Shown: positions 1 to 9,950, counted from the stretch's first letter. The stretch: 45,990 nucleotides of DNA from Paulinella micropora (GCA_009731375.1 BJOX01000296.1:173729-219718), one strand, 5' to 3'. A program made the numbers and translations. The notes: generated by a model not told the origin, from the sequence alone.

Positions 1-3000
1 ACATACCCCTCTCTCCCGCTAAGACTGTTTGAGAGTTATCCTCGAATAATTCTATCGGGCTCTTTTGGGTTATGTTTAGTTCTTGTGTAATGTGTTTTAG
101 TGCAAGTCCCTCTCTAATGCACTCAGTTGCTGCAAATATTTCAGCATCATTGGAACTCAGGGCGATGCGACTCTGTCGCTTTGATAACCATGCAACTGGA
201 TCGCTGCCCCATAGGATCACGAATCCAGTGCGGGACTTCCCTGTTTTCTTACAAATTTTGTGAGCCGCGTCGGGCCACATGGAAAGTTTTGGATAGGTTT
301 GCCCTTCTTGCTCTGACTTAGGCTCATGGTAAGCTAAACCTCGATAAGAGTTAACTAAATAACGAAAGATTCTGCCTAACATCGCATAAGTTATTCCCTT
401 ATCGATAGTTTGCATGACACTTGCCGAATTTAGTGCTTGTTCTATATCGGGTCTTGTCATCTTTGCGAGAAATAGCAAACGACCAACTAGACTAGGAATT
501 GAAAATTTTCGCAAGCTAGCTGATTCCGACATCGGTTCCGTGAAATGTTCTTGCGCTGGAGTACTAACGGGTTTAGCAGAATCGTAGCCTACCACTTTTA
601 GTATCTGCTGCTGATATTTTCGCTGATGCAAAATTATTTTCCCGTTCGATTGCTCTATCTCTATTCCTTTGAATTCACGGGCAATACCGAGTCTTTTGAG
701 CGGGAAATGTTTTTCTAATGCGGACGCAAAACGCTCATATGCTTGTTTGTTTGGTGCGGTGAACAACAAGTCATCAACATGAAATATCCCTACTATCGCC
801 TCTCTCAAAGCTTTATCATTTTCTACAAACATACATAAGTCTGAATCTAGCAACCTAAAACCTAGCTCCTCTAACTTGGGTGCTAATATCTCATACCATC
901 TTCTTCCTGCCTGTGGTGCACCATATAAAGCACCATCTATACGCCATATCATCCCCTCATGCCCTTCTCTGTCTACACTCTCTGGCGCATATGCATAAAC
1001 AGGGTCATTCATACGAGCATTTAGGTATGCATTTTTAAAATCTATGCCGTATAGTTTGTGTTTGTGCCAGGCAGCTAGTTTGGCGAGAAATAAAAGTGAA
1101 TGGTGCGCGGCGCAAGGAACAAAGAGCTGATCTGGGTTATAGCTAACACCGGGTTCTAACATATCTCCCCGTAAAGCTAAACGAGACTTTATGAACTTTT
1201 TCCCGTTCTCATCTAACTTTACTTTGTGAACCCATGTCAATCTAACTATCTTACTAACTCCTGCCTTGCTTGCCTCCTTATGGGGTACCCATGTGTATGT
1301 GTTAAAGGATTGAAGAGCTTTTAGCTCTGTTTTCATACCCTCTAAAACATCTTTAGCTGTCAAACCTTCCTCTATGACATCTTTGGGTACTCTGATATCT
1401 ACATACAAATAAAAATCACGAATCTCATCTGCCACCATACGGTCATCGCATAAAAACATATTAGCGGGACTTTGTAACGGGTATTCGGGATCTTTCACGG
1501 AGTATTTGAGGATTTCCGAATTCAACATCCGTTCTTCTTCGTCCTCAAACTTAACTATGTGGGTGGGCTGAGGTCTGTCTCTTACTACGAGTCTATCTCT
1601 GGGGTCACTCACTCTGCTGACTACCCCTACTCGTACTATGCTCTCCCATCCCTCACCGTACTTTTTCTTCGCCCATCCATCTCCCCATGCACGCGCGGGC
1701 ACTCTTACTACCTTACCTATTAGCTCTTGAGCCTCTCTCTTTTCTCTCTTGGGCTCATTGCTAGGGGTAAATCTCTCTACTGCCTTGCGCTGCCTTTTAC
1801 CGGGGATTATGTTACTCTCCGTTACTCTCTGACTCTGCTCCCACGTTAATCCCTTAGATGGTGGTGATTTTTCTTCGTATGCTCTTCTTTCATGTATTTT
1901 TAGTGGATCTGTTGGATCTTGTTCATTTGTATGCTCTTGTGGCTTGATCTTGTGCTCTGGGGGTAATTGTTGTGGATAATGTGGCTCTGGACTTGTGTGT
2001 AGGCGTGTATGTTTGTGATCCAATGTATTCTTCTCCACATGCTCATTTTCATGCTCATTCTCATTCGCATCGATATCAACATTCTCTGTCTCCCCCTCAA
2101 CTTCATCAAAGTGTGTTGTTGGGTGGTCGTTGTTGACGTTGTGCGGTGACTTAGGTGATTGAGGTGGTGATTGGGGTGGTGATTGGGGTGGTGACGCTTG
2201 TGGAGATGTGTGTGGTTGCTCGCTCTCATTCTCATTCTCCCCCTCAGAGTCATCATTATCCCACGACACTAGTTTAGGAGGATGAGCTTGTTTACCGATT
2301 TTGTGAATATTAAATCTCACATCTCTCACTCCGGAAATTATCTTCTTACCATCCCATACGCGGTATAGTTCCCGAAATAGATCATATCCTACTAGCATCA
2401 CCTTTTTCCCTCTGTACTCTCCCTTCCGCACTTTAGTCTTAGGTATATGTAACACACCCATACATCCTATTGGTTTTAAATGAAAGAGTGTTGGTTTTCT
2501 ACCTAACAGCTGCTCATAAGGCGAAATTCCTTTGCGTTCCCCGTGAATTGCCGGTAGTATGTTGTGAATGGTTGTTGCTGCGTGTTCTAATTCTGCCCAG
2601 AATTGCGGCGGTAATTTAGCGTGATATCTCATTGCTCGTGCAGGCCCCGCCGTAATATCATTCACTTTTTCCGCAATAGGATTCCCGTCTTTATCGTTTG
2701 TCGCGGAGGTTTTCCAAATAAAGCGAATATTTTTCCACCACTTAATGACTTCCTCCGGAATATGGAATTCTTGATCTGCGCGAATTTCCTTTACTTTGTT
2801 TCCTGTCTGTCTCTCATAAAAGGCTACAGCTTGTTTTAAGCAATCTACAAACTCATTCTTATGGGCTAAATAAAAGTCAAGAATGAACAGTGAGTAGTCG
2901 TCGGTGACCGAAAATTTATACCGTTTACCACCTATTGATCTAGTTGCCCACGGTCCTGATGTGTCTATGTGTAGAATTATACCTGGCTTTTGGGCTCTTT

Positions 3001-3309
3001 CTATTGTATTAACTGCAAAACGTGGCAAACGTTTAGACTTTCCTATCATGCAAGATTCGCAAAATCTCACATCGCTCTCGTCACCAACTAACTTAATGTT
3101 CAAAATTTTTGCCAATAGGCGCATCTTTGTTAACCCATAATGCCCACAGGCATAGTGAAAAAGCTTGATTCCTATCTTTCTAGGTTTGTCTGACTTTCTG
3201 GGGTAAGCTTCATATAATACTATATCTACGTGTAATTCTTTCTCTCTCTTATTTACTTCATGCTTACTTGTCTCGTTTTTGTTCTCATTTGTGGGGCTTC
3301 CCTCCCCTT
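1..3309 (-). CDS. pol: Copia Pol: integrase, reverse transcriptase, RNase H (partial)
   Basis: This frame is open from just past the Gag-protease stop to the window edge. Integrase comes first. It has an HHCC zinc finger near 3050-3160 (HYACGHYG then CESC), the catalytic core starting HIDTSGPW near 2960, a second acidic residue in IRADQEF, and NPIAEKVND near 2670 for the third. An acidic, Pro/Gln-rich linker fills about 2270-1850. Reverse transcriptase follows at about 1350-560: KLYGIDFKNAYLN carries the first catalytic Asp, GALYGAPQAGRRW is the copia signature, and FHVDDLLF near 780 is the active-site box (HVDD instead of the usual YVDD). RNase H occupies about 500-1, with VAWLSKRQSRIALSSNDAE. 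Translation was by eye in segments. The end of RNase H and the 3' LTR are missing. Confidence 0.9.
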
Positions 3310-5955
3310 CTACCCCCTTGTTGCGAAAGGATCATATCTTTCGTTGACTTTCAATGGTTCATCATATTCGTCATCCCATCTATATATCATACTCTTAGTT
3401 AATCTTCCCCTTACTAATATGTCACTCTCGTTAATGTGGATGGGGTGTTTGAGTATTACTAACTGTCCGTTTTGGTGGATGACTGATCTGTTGTGTCTGT
3501 GGTCCATCTGTCCTGTAGAGACTATGCTAACTGGTAAGGTAGTGTCGAGTAACATCTTCTTTTCTACTGATCTAGGCCTTCCTTTCCCATCTATCACAGT
3601 CAGCCTAGCTCTTCCTGACTTACTCAACTCCCTTTCTCCATTACCTGTCAGTAGTTCTACCGGGTCTATCTCATCGACATCCGTCAATCTGTCTTCTCTG
3701 CATGATATGTCTGTGCTTGCTCCACTATCCTGTACTGTCATGTCTCTCTTTTTCATCACTCTTTTTCTCACATGTATCAGTACATGCTCTGTCTCTCCTT
3801 CTGTCTCTGTCTCTGTTTCTAGTTCACCCTCAGAGACTCCTCTACCCTCACCTTGTCCCTCTTCTGTGAGTTGTGGAGGTGTAGTGATGGGACTCTGTCT
3901 GACTGCTCTCTCCAAGTACACTCCTTCTATTGCTCTTACTATGTCAGTCAAAAAGTCATCTCTCTCTAGCTCGCCACTCACGACACGCATCACTTCTCCA
4001 TTCATTCCCCTCACGCACTCATTCATCAACGTTTTAGCTATTTCATTTATATCTTTGAAGGTTATGACGGGAGGGTTGATGGGTTGCGTGTTTGTTGTCT
4101 GTGTTGGTGGGAGTGCTGTGATTGGTCTAGAACTAGAGATTTGGAGTTGTTGTGAGGTGGGACCTATTTGGTTGCCAAACTTGTTGACAGAAGTGGGCCC
4201 AAGTCGTTGCTCTCCCTCATCCACTCCACTCTCTTCTCTCCCTTCTCTGCTCTGGCCGGTCCGCTGACTAGAAAATGGATTATGTTTGCGTGGTTGTTGC
4301 GGAATATTTTGCGAGACTTGTGGACTTGTGGAAATTTTGGTGTCACGTAAAGTTTCAAATTCCCCGAAAACGAGTCTTTGCGTAATTTTATGAGACTTTT
4401 CCAATGCCGCAGCTTTAAGACCTCGTTCGTCTGGGTAGTAAGGAGATTTGGGGGGACGCAACACGGGACTTACCGACAAATCCAACTCCGGATAATCTGG
4501 GTCTTGTGTGGCGTGATATCCGCAGTACCTCGCATAAGATAATCGTTTCGCGTGATTTGCGTATATTCCTTTTCCTTTTGATTTTTCAACGGAAACATTA
4601 CACGGTTTTTTGCGTCTGTTTATTCCGGCACATTTTGTGTCAGGCGTGACTCCGTAAGAACTCTCAAGCCTCAAAGGAGTTTCGTTAGGGTTAGGGGTGA
4701 CTGGGGAACATCGTGGGGTGGCGGATACTAACCGCTCTTCCTTGCCTTCTCCCCGTAGTGAGGAGGGACCTCGTAGGGTGGCCGATACTAACCGCACTTC
4801 CCGTCCTTCTCCACTCTCACTATGTCTATTCCCTACCCTAGGTGTAGTCTTTGTATCGTTCAAAAGGGCTTGGGGACTTGTAGATTTGTGATGAGGTGAG
4901 CTTGGTTGCTCGTCATCTCTTTCTCTTTCTTCCTCATCATCATCGCTCTTATCATAAGTGTTCCCCATATGGATTAAAGCAACGTTTGTATCAGAGTCAC
5001 TTTGTTCGTCTTCGTTTTTGTCGTTGCCGGTTGTTATCAAAGTGAGTGCTTTCTTTTTCTTATGAAAGGGTTTCTTTTTGTTTTTGTAATTGTTCTTTTG
5101 TTCGTTCTTTTCTTGTTCCGTGCCTTTGTCTTCCGTTTGATTCCGTTTTAATTTTCCTTCTTTGCGGAACTTTTCCGAAATCACCGGACAATATCTCATG
5201 GTATGGCCTTTGGCATCACATCCGAAACACGTGACTTTGAGCGTCCAGTTTGGAGCTGTCTTTGGTCCCGGTTTATTGTCTCCCCTTTTCCCTTTATTAT
5301 CCATCAGGAGATTGGTCTCTTGCCGCTGCTTGCCATCCCGAGATTTCTTGTTGTTGTCTTTGCGAATTTGAGTTTTTCTCTCACGGAAATTGTTACGTCT
5401 TTCTTTTTCTTCCCACATTAACCATCTTTCCCTAGATGCTTCGCATAGTTCCGAGAAATTTGGTCTTAGTCTGGCCGGGAGATCATAGTGGTCCACCTGA
5501 AATTTATCCCCGAAAGCTGGATGGTAGCGCAATTTCTTAAATAGCTTTCTCTTTGCTTCCTCATCGGAAAATGGCGCCCCACGTAAACTTTCAAGCTGGA
5601 TTTTCTTTGCGAGAAATTCATTTAGCCAGTCTACATACCTCTGACCTGCCCTTGGTCTCGTTCTCTCAAACTCTTCCTCTAACATGTACCTACCTGCTCC
5701 GGAAATGCCTCCCCATTGATCTCTTACTACTATCAACTCTTCAATGGGTCCTTTCGTCTTCTGTGTTCGCAGGAAATTAGATACATTGTCTTTGGAAAAA
5801 GCCACAGACAGACATAACTGCAAAGTTTTCATCCTTTCATAATATTTCTTCTCTTTGCGGATAGCTGTCTTTCTTCTTGCGTGTTGTTTCATACTTTGTC
5901 TTTTCTTTTTCCTCGCTTCTTTCTCTTTCCACTCTCTCTTTTGTTCTGCTGTCAT
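3310..5955 (-). CDS. gag-pro: Copia Gag-protease polyprotein
   Basis: An 881-codon frame from the ATG at 5955; the frame is open further upstream to about 6150. The N-terminal third is highly charged. Around residue 243 there is a CCHC zinc knuckle, CFGCDAKGHTMRYC (C-x2-C-x4-H-x4-C), which binds RNA in Gag. A long Ser/Glu/Arg-rich linker follows. Near residue 745 VQDSGASTDI is the aspartic protease active site (D-S-G), followed by typical protease flap and C-terminal sequence ending ...DPFATRG. The frame stops at TAG (3310-3312) in the context AAGGGGGTAG. Integrase continues in the -1 frame, so Pol may be made by ribosomal frameshifting on the G run, or a base has been lost. Confidence 0.88.
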   Translation of the reverse strand: MTAEQKREWKEKEARKKKRQSMKQHARRKTAIRKEKKYYERMKTLQLCLSVAFSKDNVSNFLRTQKTKGPIEELIVVRDQWGGISGAGRYMLEEEFERTRPRAGQRYVDWLNEFLAKKIQLESLRGAPFSDEEAKRKLFKKLRYHPAFGDKFQVDHYDLPARLRPNFSELCEASRERWLMWEEKERRNNFRERKTQIRKDNNKKSRDGKQRQETNLLMDNKGKRGDNKPGPKTAPNWTLKVTCFGCDAKGHTMRYCPVISEKFRKEGKLKRNQTEDKGTEQEKNEQKNNYKNKKKPFHKKKKALTLITTGNDKNEDEQSDSDTNVALIHMGNTYDKSDDDEEERERDDEQPSSPHHKSTSPQALLNDTKTTPRVGNRHSESGEGREVRLVSATLRGPSSLRGEGKEERLVSATPRCSPVTPNPNETPLRLESSYGVTPDTKCAGINRRKKPCNVSVEKSKGKGIYANHAKRLSYARYCGYHATQDPDYPELDLSVSPVLRPPKSPYYPDERGLKAAALEKSHKITQRLVFGEFETLRDTKISTSPQVSQNIPQQPRKHNPFSSQRTGQSREGREESGVDEGEQRLGPTSVNKFGNQIGPTSQQLQISSSRPITALPPTQTTNTQPINPPVITFKDINEIAKTLMNECVRGMNGEVMRVVSGELERDDFLTDIVRAIEGVYLERAVRQSPITTPPQLTEEGQGEGRGVSEGELETETETEGETEHVLIHVRKRVMKKRDMTVQDSGASTDISCREDRLTDVDEIDPVELLTGNGERELSKSGRARLTVIDGKGRPRSVEKKMLLDTTLPVSIVSTGQMDHRHNRSVIHQNGQLVILKHPIHINESDILVRGRLTKSMIYRWDDEYDEPLKVNERYDPFATRG

Positions 5956-6133
5956 TTTATCCCAACCTTCTGGCTGTTTGATATCTTCTTTCTTTGTCTG
6001 GTGTCTCTGTCTTCCTCTCTGAGAGGTGTCTGACTCTTCATCTTCCTCACTATCACTTATGGGCGTGTCGGGCTCTTCTAAGTCTTCTGGCGTCTTAGCC
6101 CTTGCTTCGTCGTAAGGAAAATCCCTTTTGGCT

Positions 6134-6319
6134 TTAGCTGGGTCGGCTAATTATGCCACAGATACTCTCTGCCACGTCACAGTGGACAGATATCCCCTGC
6201 ATGTGCTTTTGAAACTTGCTTGACCAAGGCCAAAAGCTTTGGTCGCTGCCCTCGAATATGGGCACTTGACTCAATACGTGCTTTGGCACGCTTGCCTCCT
6301 TGACAAGGCTCATAACCAA
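6134..6319 (-). CDS. Copia Gag, N-terminal fragment
   Basis: A short frame of about 60 codons; the first ATG is near 6313. It contains VPIFEGSDQSFWPW followed by KFQKHMQG, which resembles the start of many copia Gag proteins (a G-x-n-F/Y-x-x-W core followed by a basic/His stretch). It ends at a stop at 6134, while the main Gag frame is already open from about 6150 in another frame. I therefore read this as the amino end of the same Gag, separated by a one-base shift or a decayed site. The sequence TGGTTATGAGCC at the very start resembles an initiator-tRNA primer binding site, but imperfectly. Confidence 0.6.
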   Translation of the reverse strand: MVMSLVKEASVPKHVLSQVPIFEGSDQSFWPWSSKFQKHMQGISVHCDVAESICGIISRPS

Positions 6320-6626
6320 AATAATCTATCACTCAAACGCAGAGTTTAGGGAAGCTACCCCGCTAAGGGTAAAGAATAACCGAAGAAAAGACTTTTAATG
6401 ACTTTGGGTCACACAAAACTTGTGTGGTGACCTTAACAGAATGGTAATACTCATTTGATTCTAGGCATTCCAGACTATGATTCGCGAATACTCTAGAAAG
6501 TGTCCTTGTCAGTAATAAAGGTATTAATAACTGTCCGGCCTATGAACTTGCCTATGACTAAGACTATCCAAATTACCGGTAAATTGACTAGGTGGAGTAA
6601 CGGGTATTAATAGTACATTACAACGA
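6320..6626 (-). other. Presumed copia leader/5' LTR region
   Basis: About 300 bases just upstream of Gag contain no open frame of note and are where the 5' LTR and leader should lie. On the minus strand the stretch could begin with TGTAATGTACTATTAATACC, a plausible TG start. I cannot fix the boundaries because the partner LTR is outside the window. Confidence 0.3.
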
Positions 6627-7236
6627 TTTCTGCTATTAAATTTAGCAGGATGGTCCTTTGCTTAAAAAAAAAAAATCAGTCGCTGTCCGAATTTTGCGGT
6701 GAAAGATTTGTCGCGAAGTTGGCGGTGAAAGAAAGTTTCGCGGAATCTGTTAGAGTTTGCGGCGGAAAAGGAAACTCTCACGAAAGTTTGCAGAAATGTA
6801 CGGCGAAAGAAAGTTTCGCGAAGTTCACCTGATTCCGGACAACATAAGAAAAAAAAAAGAATTTCGCCATTTTTGCAATTGGTTAAATTTGTGATGGCCA
6901 AAATTTCGGGAAAGAATGGCGGGCGGGGAAAATACATAATCTTTTCATAGTTTTCCCCGCCCGCCAACCTTTCCCGAAATTTCTGCTATTAAATTTAGCA
7001 GGATGGTCCTTTGCTTTAAAAAAAAAAAAAGAAAAAAAAATCAGTCGCTGACCGAATTTTGCGGTGAAAGAAAGTTTCGTGAAATCTGTTGGAGTTTGCG
7101 GCGGGAAAGAAAAGTTTCACGAAAGTTTGCCGAAATGTACGGTGAAAGAAAGTCTCGCAAAATCTGTCGGAGTTTGCGGCGAAAAGGATAGTCTCGCGAA
7201 ATCTGTCGGATTCCGGACAACATAAGAAAAAAAAAT
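6627..7236. repeat. Two-unit direct repeat, each about 230-255 bp
   Basis: Unit 1 (6627-6858) and unit 2 (6980-7236) both begin TTTCTGCTATTAAATTTAGC, contain an A run, a short internal motif GAAAGTTTCGCG repeated several times, and end ATTCCGGACAACATAAGAAAA. The units differ by small indels and base changes, so the duplication is not recent. The spacer between them holds a hairpin. Neither unit codes for a credible protein. Confidence 0.85.
6901..6982. repeat. Hairpin with 32-base arms
   Basis: The left arm at 6901-6932 and the right arm at 6951-6982 are inverted copies with only two or three mismatches. Both contain TTCGGGAAA and GGCGGGCGGGGAAAA or its complement. The 18-base loop is AT-rich. 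The GC-rich stem should be stable as RNA or as extruded DNA. It could be the termini of a very small foldback element or a structured RNA; I cannot tell which. Confidence 0.85.
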
Positions 7237-7279
7237 CTTTAATTAAAAAAAAAAAACGATGGACCACACTACGGGCCGC

Positions 7280-7337
<58 letters not shown>

Positions 7338-7347
7338 NNNNNNNNNN
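7280..7347. other. Poly-C run followed by a 10-base gap
   Basis: A run of nearly 60 cytosines ends in ten Ns (7338-7347). The run marks the left border of the GC-rich gene island. A matching poly-G run marks its right border at 11736-11856. Confidence 0.9.
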
Positions 7348-7406
7348 TTGGCCACTATCGACTCCTTGCGGAAGCGTTCCTCTGCCAGATACACGCAGCG
7401 CCTGTA

Positions 7407-8123
7407 TTATTGCTGCTTGCAGTCCATGAACGTCGATTCCACTGCTACCACGTCCCCCGGGCGCGCGCCGCACCACTTGGCCGCGGGGTCCGAACTGAAC
7501 AGCACGGGCAGCCGGCCGGCGTCTAGCTGGAACACCGCTTCCAACTTCTTTAACTCGGCCGCGCTGAGCACGCGGTGCTCGTGGTGGTACAACCCGCGGA
7601 TCCCCGGCGTGAACAACAGCGAGTCCTCGTCCCAGAAGTCTATGCGCCACCCGAGCGCAACTTCTCGCTCGGCCATCAGCTCCGCCACTGACGCGCGCCG
7701 CTTGCGGTGGATGATGATTATGTGCCTGGGCTCCGAAGCCGCCGACTCCTCCGCCGCTGCTATCCATTTCTTGGCCGTGCTCCGCCGCAGCAGCGTGTCG
7801 TGCGGGTCCTGCAGGAACCTCCAGAACACCGTCAGCACCGGCGCGCCTGTGCGCGCCGGGGCCCAGTCGCCCGATATATCCACCAGGTCCAGCGAGTCTT
7901 TGCGCTCGTAGCCCAGGCGCGCCAGCAACGCGCGCACGTTCTCGGCCACCACAGAGGCCTGCCAGCCGCACGGGCATTCAAAGAGGTATTGTTGGACGCT
8001 GGCGATTTCGTTGCCGCCGCACGTCTGGCACACCACGCGCTCGGGCCAGCCGGCCACCATGGCTGTTCCCCGGCGCGGTGCGCTCGCCAGCACTTCCTGC
8101 AACGAAATACCTTCCGCAGTCAT
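7407..8123 (-). CDS. RPB5-like RNA polymerase subunit (RPABC1 family) with N-terminal zinc ribbon
   Basis: The predicted 238-residue protein starts at the ATG at 8123. From about residue 70 to the end it follows RPB5, the subunit shared by eukaryotic RNA polymerases I, II and III and also carried by some large DNA viruses. A jaw-like N domain (ENVRALLARLGYERKDSL, later RHIIIIHRKRRAS) is followed by the conserved C-terminal assembly domain: YHHEHRVLSAAE, LPVLFSSDPAAKW, GARPGDVVAVES. Ahead of this, residues 25-55 form a CxxC...CPCGW zinc-ribbon-like motif that ordinary RPB5 lacks. An in-frame TAA (7407-7409) falls just before the last beta strand, and YRRCVYLAEERF continues in the same frame beyond it. 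It could be a diverged host paralogue, a virus-derived copy or an early pseudogene. Codons are GC-rich at third positions. It is divergent with the F-box gene across a gapped promoter region. Confidence 0.8.
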   Translation of the reverse strand: MTAEGISLQEVLASAPRRGTAMVAGWPERVVCQTCGGNEIASVQQYLFECPCGWQASVVAENVRALLARLGYERKDSLDLVDISGDWAPARTGAPVLTVFWRFLQDPHDTLLRRSTAKKWIAAAEESAASEPRHIIIIHRKRRASVAELMAEREVALGWRIDFWDEDSLLFTPGIRGLYHHEHRVLSAAELKKLEAVFQLDAGRLPVLFSSDPAAKWCGARPGDVVAVESTFMDCKQQ

Positions 8124-8690
8124 CTCGCGTTCTTTTGCAAAGGGGGGAATGTTAGGCACGGGAGAGGCGGTGGGGGTGTTTTTTTTTGTCCCCTCGGGTC
8201 CAGGCCCCCCCNNNNNNNNNNNNNNNNNNNNNNNNNNNNNNNNNNNNNNNNNNNNNNNNNNNNNNNNNNNNNNNNNNNNNNNNNNNNNNNNNNNNNNNNN
8301 NNNNNNNNNNNNNNNNNNNNNNNNNNNNNNNNNNNNNNNNNNNNNNNNNNNNNNNNNNNNNNNNNNNNNGTCCAGGCCCCCCCATTCCCCCCCCCCCCTC
8401 TCCCCCCTTTTCCCACTCTCCTGTCCTCTCCCTCTGCCAAGCCAAAAAAAAAGTTGCGATACTAAATGGAGGAGGGAAAATGGAGGGGGCCACCGCAAAA
8501 CCACAGTTTCCCCCCTCCATTTCCCCCGTGCGACTTATTACGCCACCCCCCTCCATTTCCACTCCATTTCCCTTCCAGTTCCCTACCATTTCCCCTCCAT
8601 TTCCCCTCCAGTTCCCTTCCATTTCCCCTCCATTTCCCTTCCGTTTCCCCTCCATTTCCCTTCCATTTCCCCTCTATTAAAAAAAAAACC
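8124..8690. promoter_or_regulatory. Shared upstream region of two divergent genes, with gap and pyrimidine minisatellite
   Basis: This spacer separates the RPB5-like gene (minus) from the F-box/LRR gene (plus). It contains an N gap at 8212-8369, flanked on both sides by the same text GTCCAGGCCCCCC, so the gap may have been placed between two copies of one sequence. From about 8510 to 8676 there is a minisatellite of 11-12 base units such as CCATTTCCCTT and CCATTTCCCCT. An A run (ATTAAAAAAAAAACC) lies directly before the F-box ATG. No TATA box is evident. Confidence 0.55.
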
Positions 8691-9673
8691 ATGGCAGAAA
8701 AAATTAAATCCGTGAGGAGGAGGAAGCTGGCGGCAGAGGATCCGAGAGCGTCGAAGCGCAGGTGCATTGTGCAGACAAACAGAGCCTTATTATTGCTAAC
8801 TCTGCCAGAGGATGTATGGCTGACGATCAGCGGCCTGGCCGGGCCCGACATCGCGTGCGCCCTGGCACTGACGTGCAAGGCCCTGCGGGAGCTGGTGGAT
8901 GGCCCCACCTTCTGGGGGAACTTTCAACAGCCTGACTTCGAGCTCGAGCAGCCCCTCCACCGACGCATACTCCTCTATCTACACAAGTCTACTCTCTTGC
9001 ACAGCCTGGATATTAAACGCCCTGTCCAGGCGACCTCCGTGTGCTCTCGGGCTTTTCAGTCGAGAGACTAGCTCTTGCTGACCAGAAAGATCAAACATGG
9101 GCAGTGCTCTTGCAGGCCTTTCCGTCCATCCACAAGTTGTTTCTATCGAACTGCAATGACATTAGTCCGCTAGAAAAACTGCGCAGCGCCGATTCGCTCC
9201 TTTCACTGAGCATCAAAACGACGGATCGACAGGCGGACGACATTTTAGCTCGCGTCCTGCCAAAACTGACAAAACTTGAATGGCTATGGCTCTCGGGCAG
9301 CCCTACCGACCAGGCACTGCGGGGGCTCAAGGACCTTAAGGACCTACAAGCACTTTTCCTGGGAGATTGCGCACGAATCACAGGGGAATGCCTAGGCCAG
9401 CTCCCCGAGTGCAAGAGGCTCCGAGAGCTATGGCTCTCGCGCTGCCCTCGAATCACCGACGACAGGCTGGCCGCGCTTCAGGACTGCAAATCGCTCGAAA
9501 GCCTGTCCCTGGAATTCTGTACAGGCCTGACCGGCGCGCTAAATGTTCCCTCGCTGCGGTGTCTCAGCATCTGGAAATGTACCAATGTTACAGGCCGGGT
9601 CCCACTGCAGGCCCTGGCCGGACTGTGCCAGGCCGTCCACCAGCTCCTGCGGGGTCAACGCCCCGTGCAGTGA
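8691..9673 (+). CDS. F-box/leucine-rich-repeat protein, 5' part (frameshifted)
   Basis: The ATG at 8691 follows an A run. After a basic N terminus (SVRRRKLAAED), residues about 35-80 form an F-box: LTLPEDVWLTISGLAG, ALALTCKALRELV, PTFWGNF. F-box proteins are substrate receptors of SCF ubiquitin ligases through SKP1. The first frame stops at 9071. The coding signal moves to the next frame from about 9041 and continues to 9673 with at least six cysteine-containing leucine-rich repeats (for example LQALFLGDCARIT, LRELWLSRCPRIT, LESLSLEFCTGLT), the FBXL/AMN1 type. A single-base indel is the simplest explanation for the frame change. The LRR array is then broken: the following repeats lie on the opposite strand at about 9675-9950. 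Confidence 0.82.
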
Positions 9674-9674
9674 T

Positions 9675-9950
9675 ATTGTGTGCAGCCGGGGCCAGATGCA
9701 GGCGTTCGATCATTTCCTGCGTTACGCCTTCGGAATCATACACGTCAAGCTTTTTCAGCGAACGGCAATTCCGAATTGGGTCTAGCGTTTTAATTGGGTC
9801 TAGCATGTTAATCAGTGGGCAGGACTGTATTTCCAATCGTTCTAGGTTTTCGCAGTGCTGTAATTCGGCGAGCCACACACTAGTTAAGTTTGCGCAACCA
9901 TAAATATCTAAATGGTAGAGCGAGACACAGTGTCGCAGGCAGTGGGCCAG
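9675..9950 (-). pseudogene. Inverted LRR segment of the F-box gene
   Basis: On the minus strand this stretch encodes clear LRR units of the same type as the upstream plus-strand gene: HCVSLYHLDIYGCANLT, NLERLEIQSCPLINM, SLKKLDVYDSEGVTQEM. It has no start of its own. Sequence on both sides is coding on the plus strand: the F-box/LRR frame to the left and a GC3-rich frame to the right, whose text LRLLCVDPTVATATDLHAL resembles a last LRR. The simplest reading is a roughly 300-bp inversion inside one gene, either real or introduced in assembly. Two convergent LRR genes are the alternative. Confidence 0.65.

Larger units (their letters stand above)
1..6319 (-). mobile_element. Ty1/copia LTR retrotransposon, partial (3' end off the window)
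   Basis: Read on the minus strand the order is Gag, zinc knuckle, aspartic protease, integrase, reverse transcriptase, RNase H, which is the Ty1/copia (Pseudoviridae-type) order because integrase precedes RT. Gag starts near 6319 and RNase H is still open at base 1, so the 3' LTR lies outside the window. The pol frame from about 3309 to 1 has no stop in the stretches I translated, which suggests a young or active copy. Two frame changes are present: one in Gag near 6140 and one between protease and integrase at 3310. No LTR pair can be matched inside the window. Confidence 0.92.

Noticed and set aside
3260-4267. 335-codon plus-strand frame
   Set aside because: Antisense shadow of copia Gag-protease; Ser/Pro-rich with no motif.
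8466-8690. N-terminal extension of the F-box gene through the pyrimidine minisatellite
   Set aside because: The Phe/Pro-rich reading is repeat translation; the ATG at 8691 after the A run fits better.
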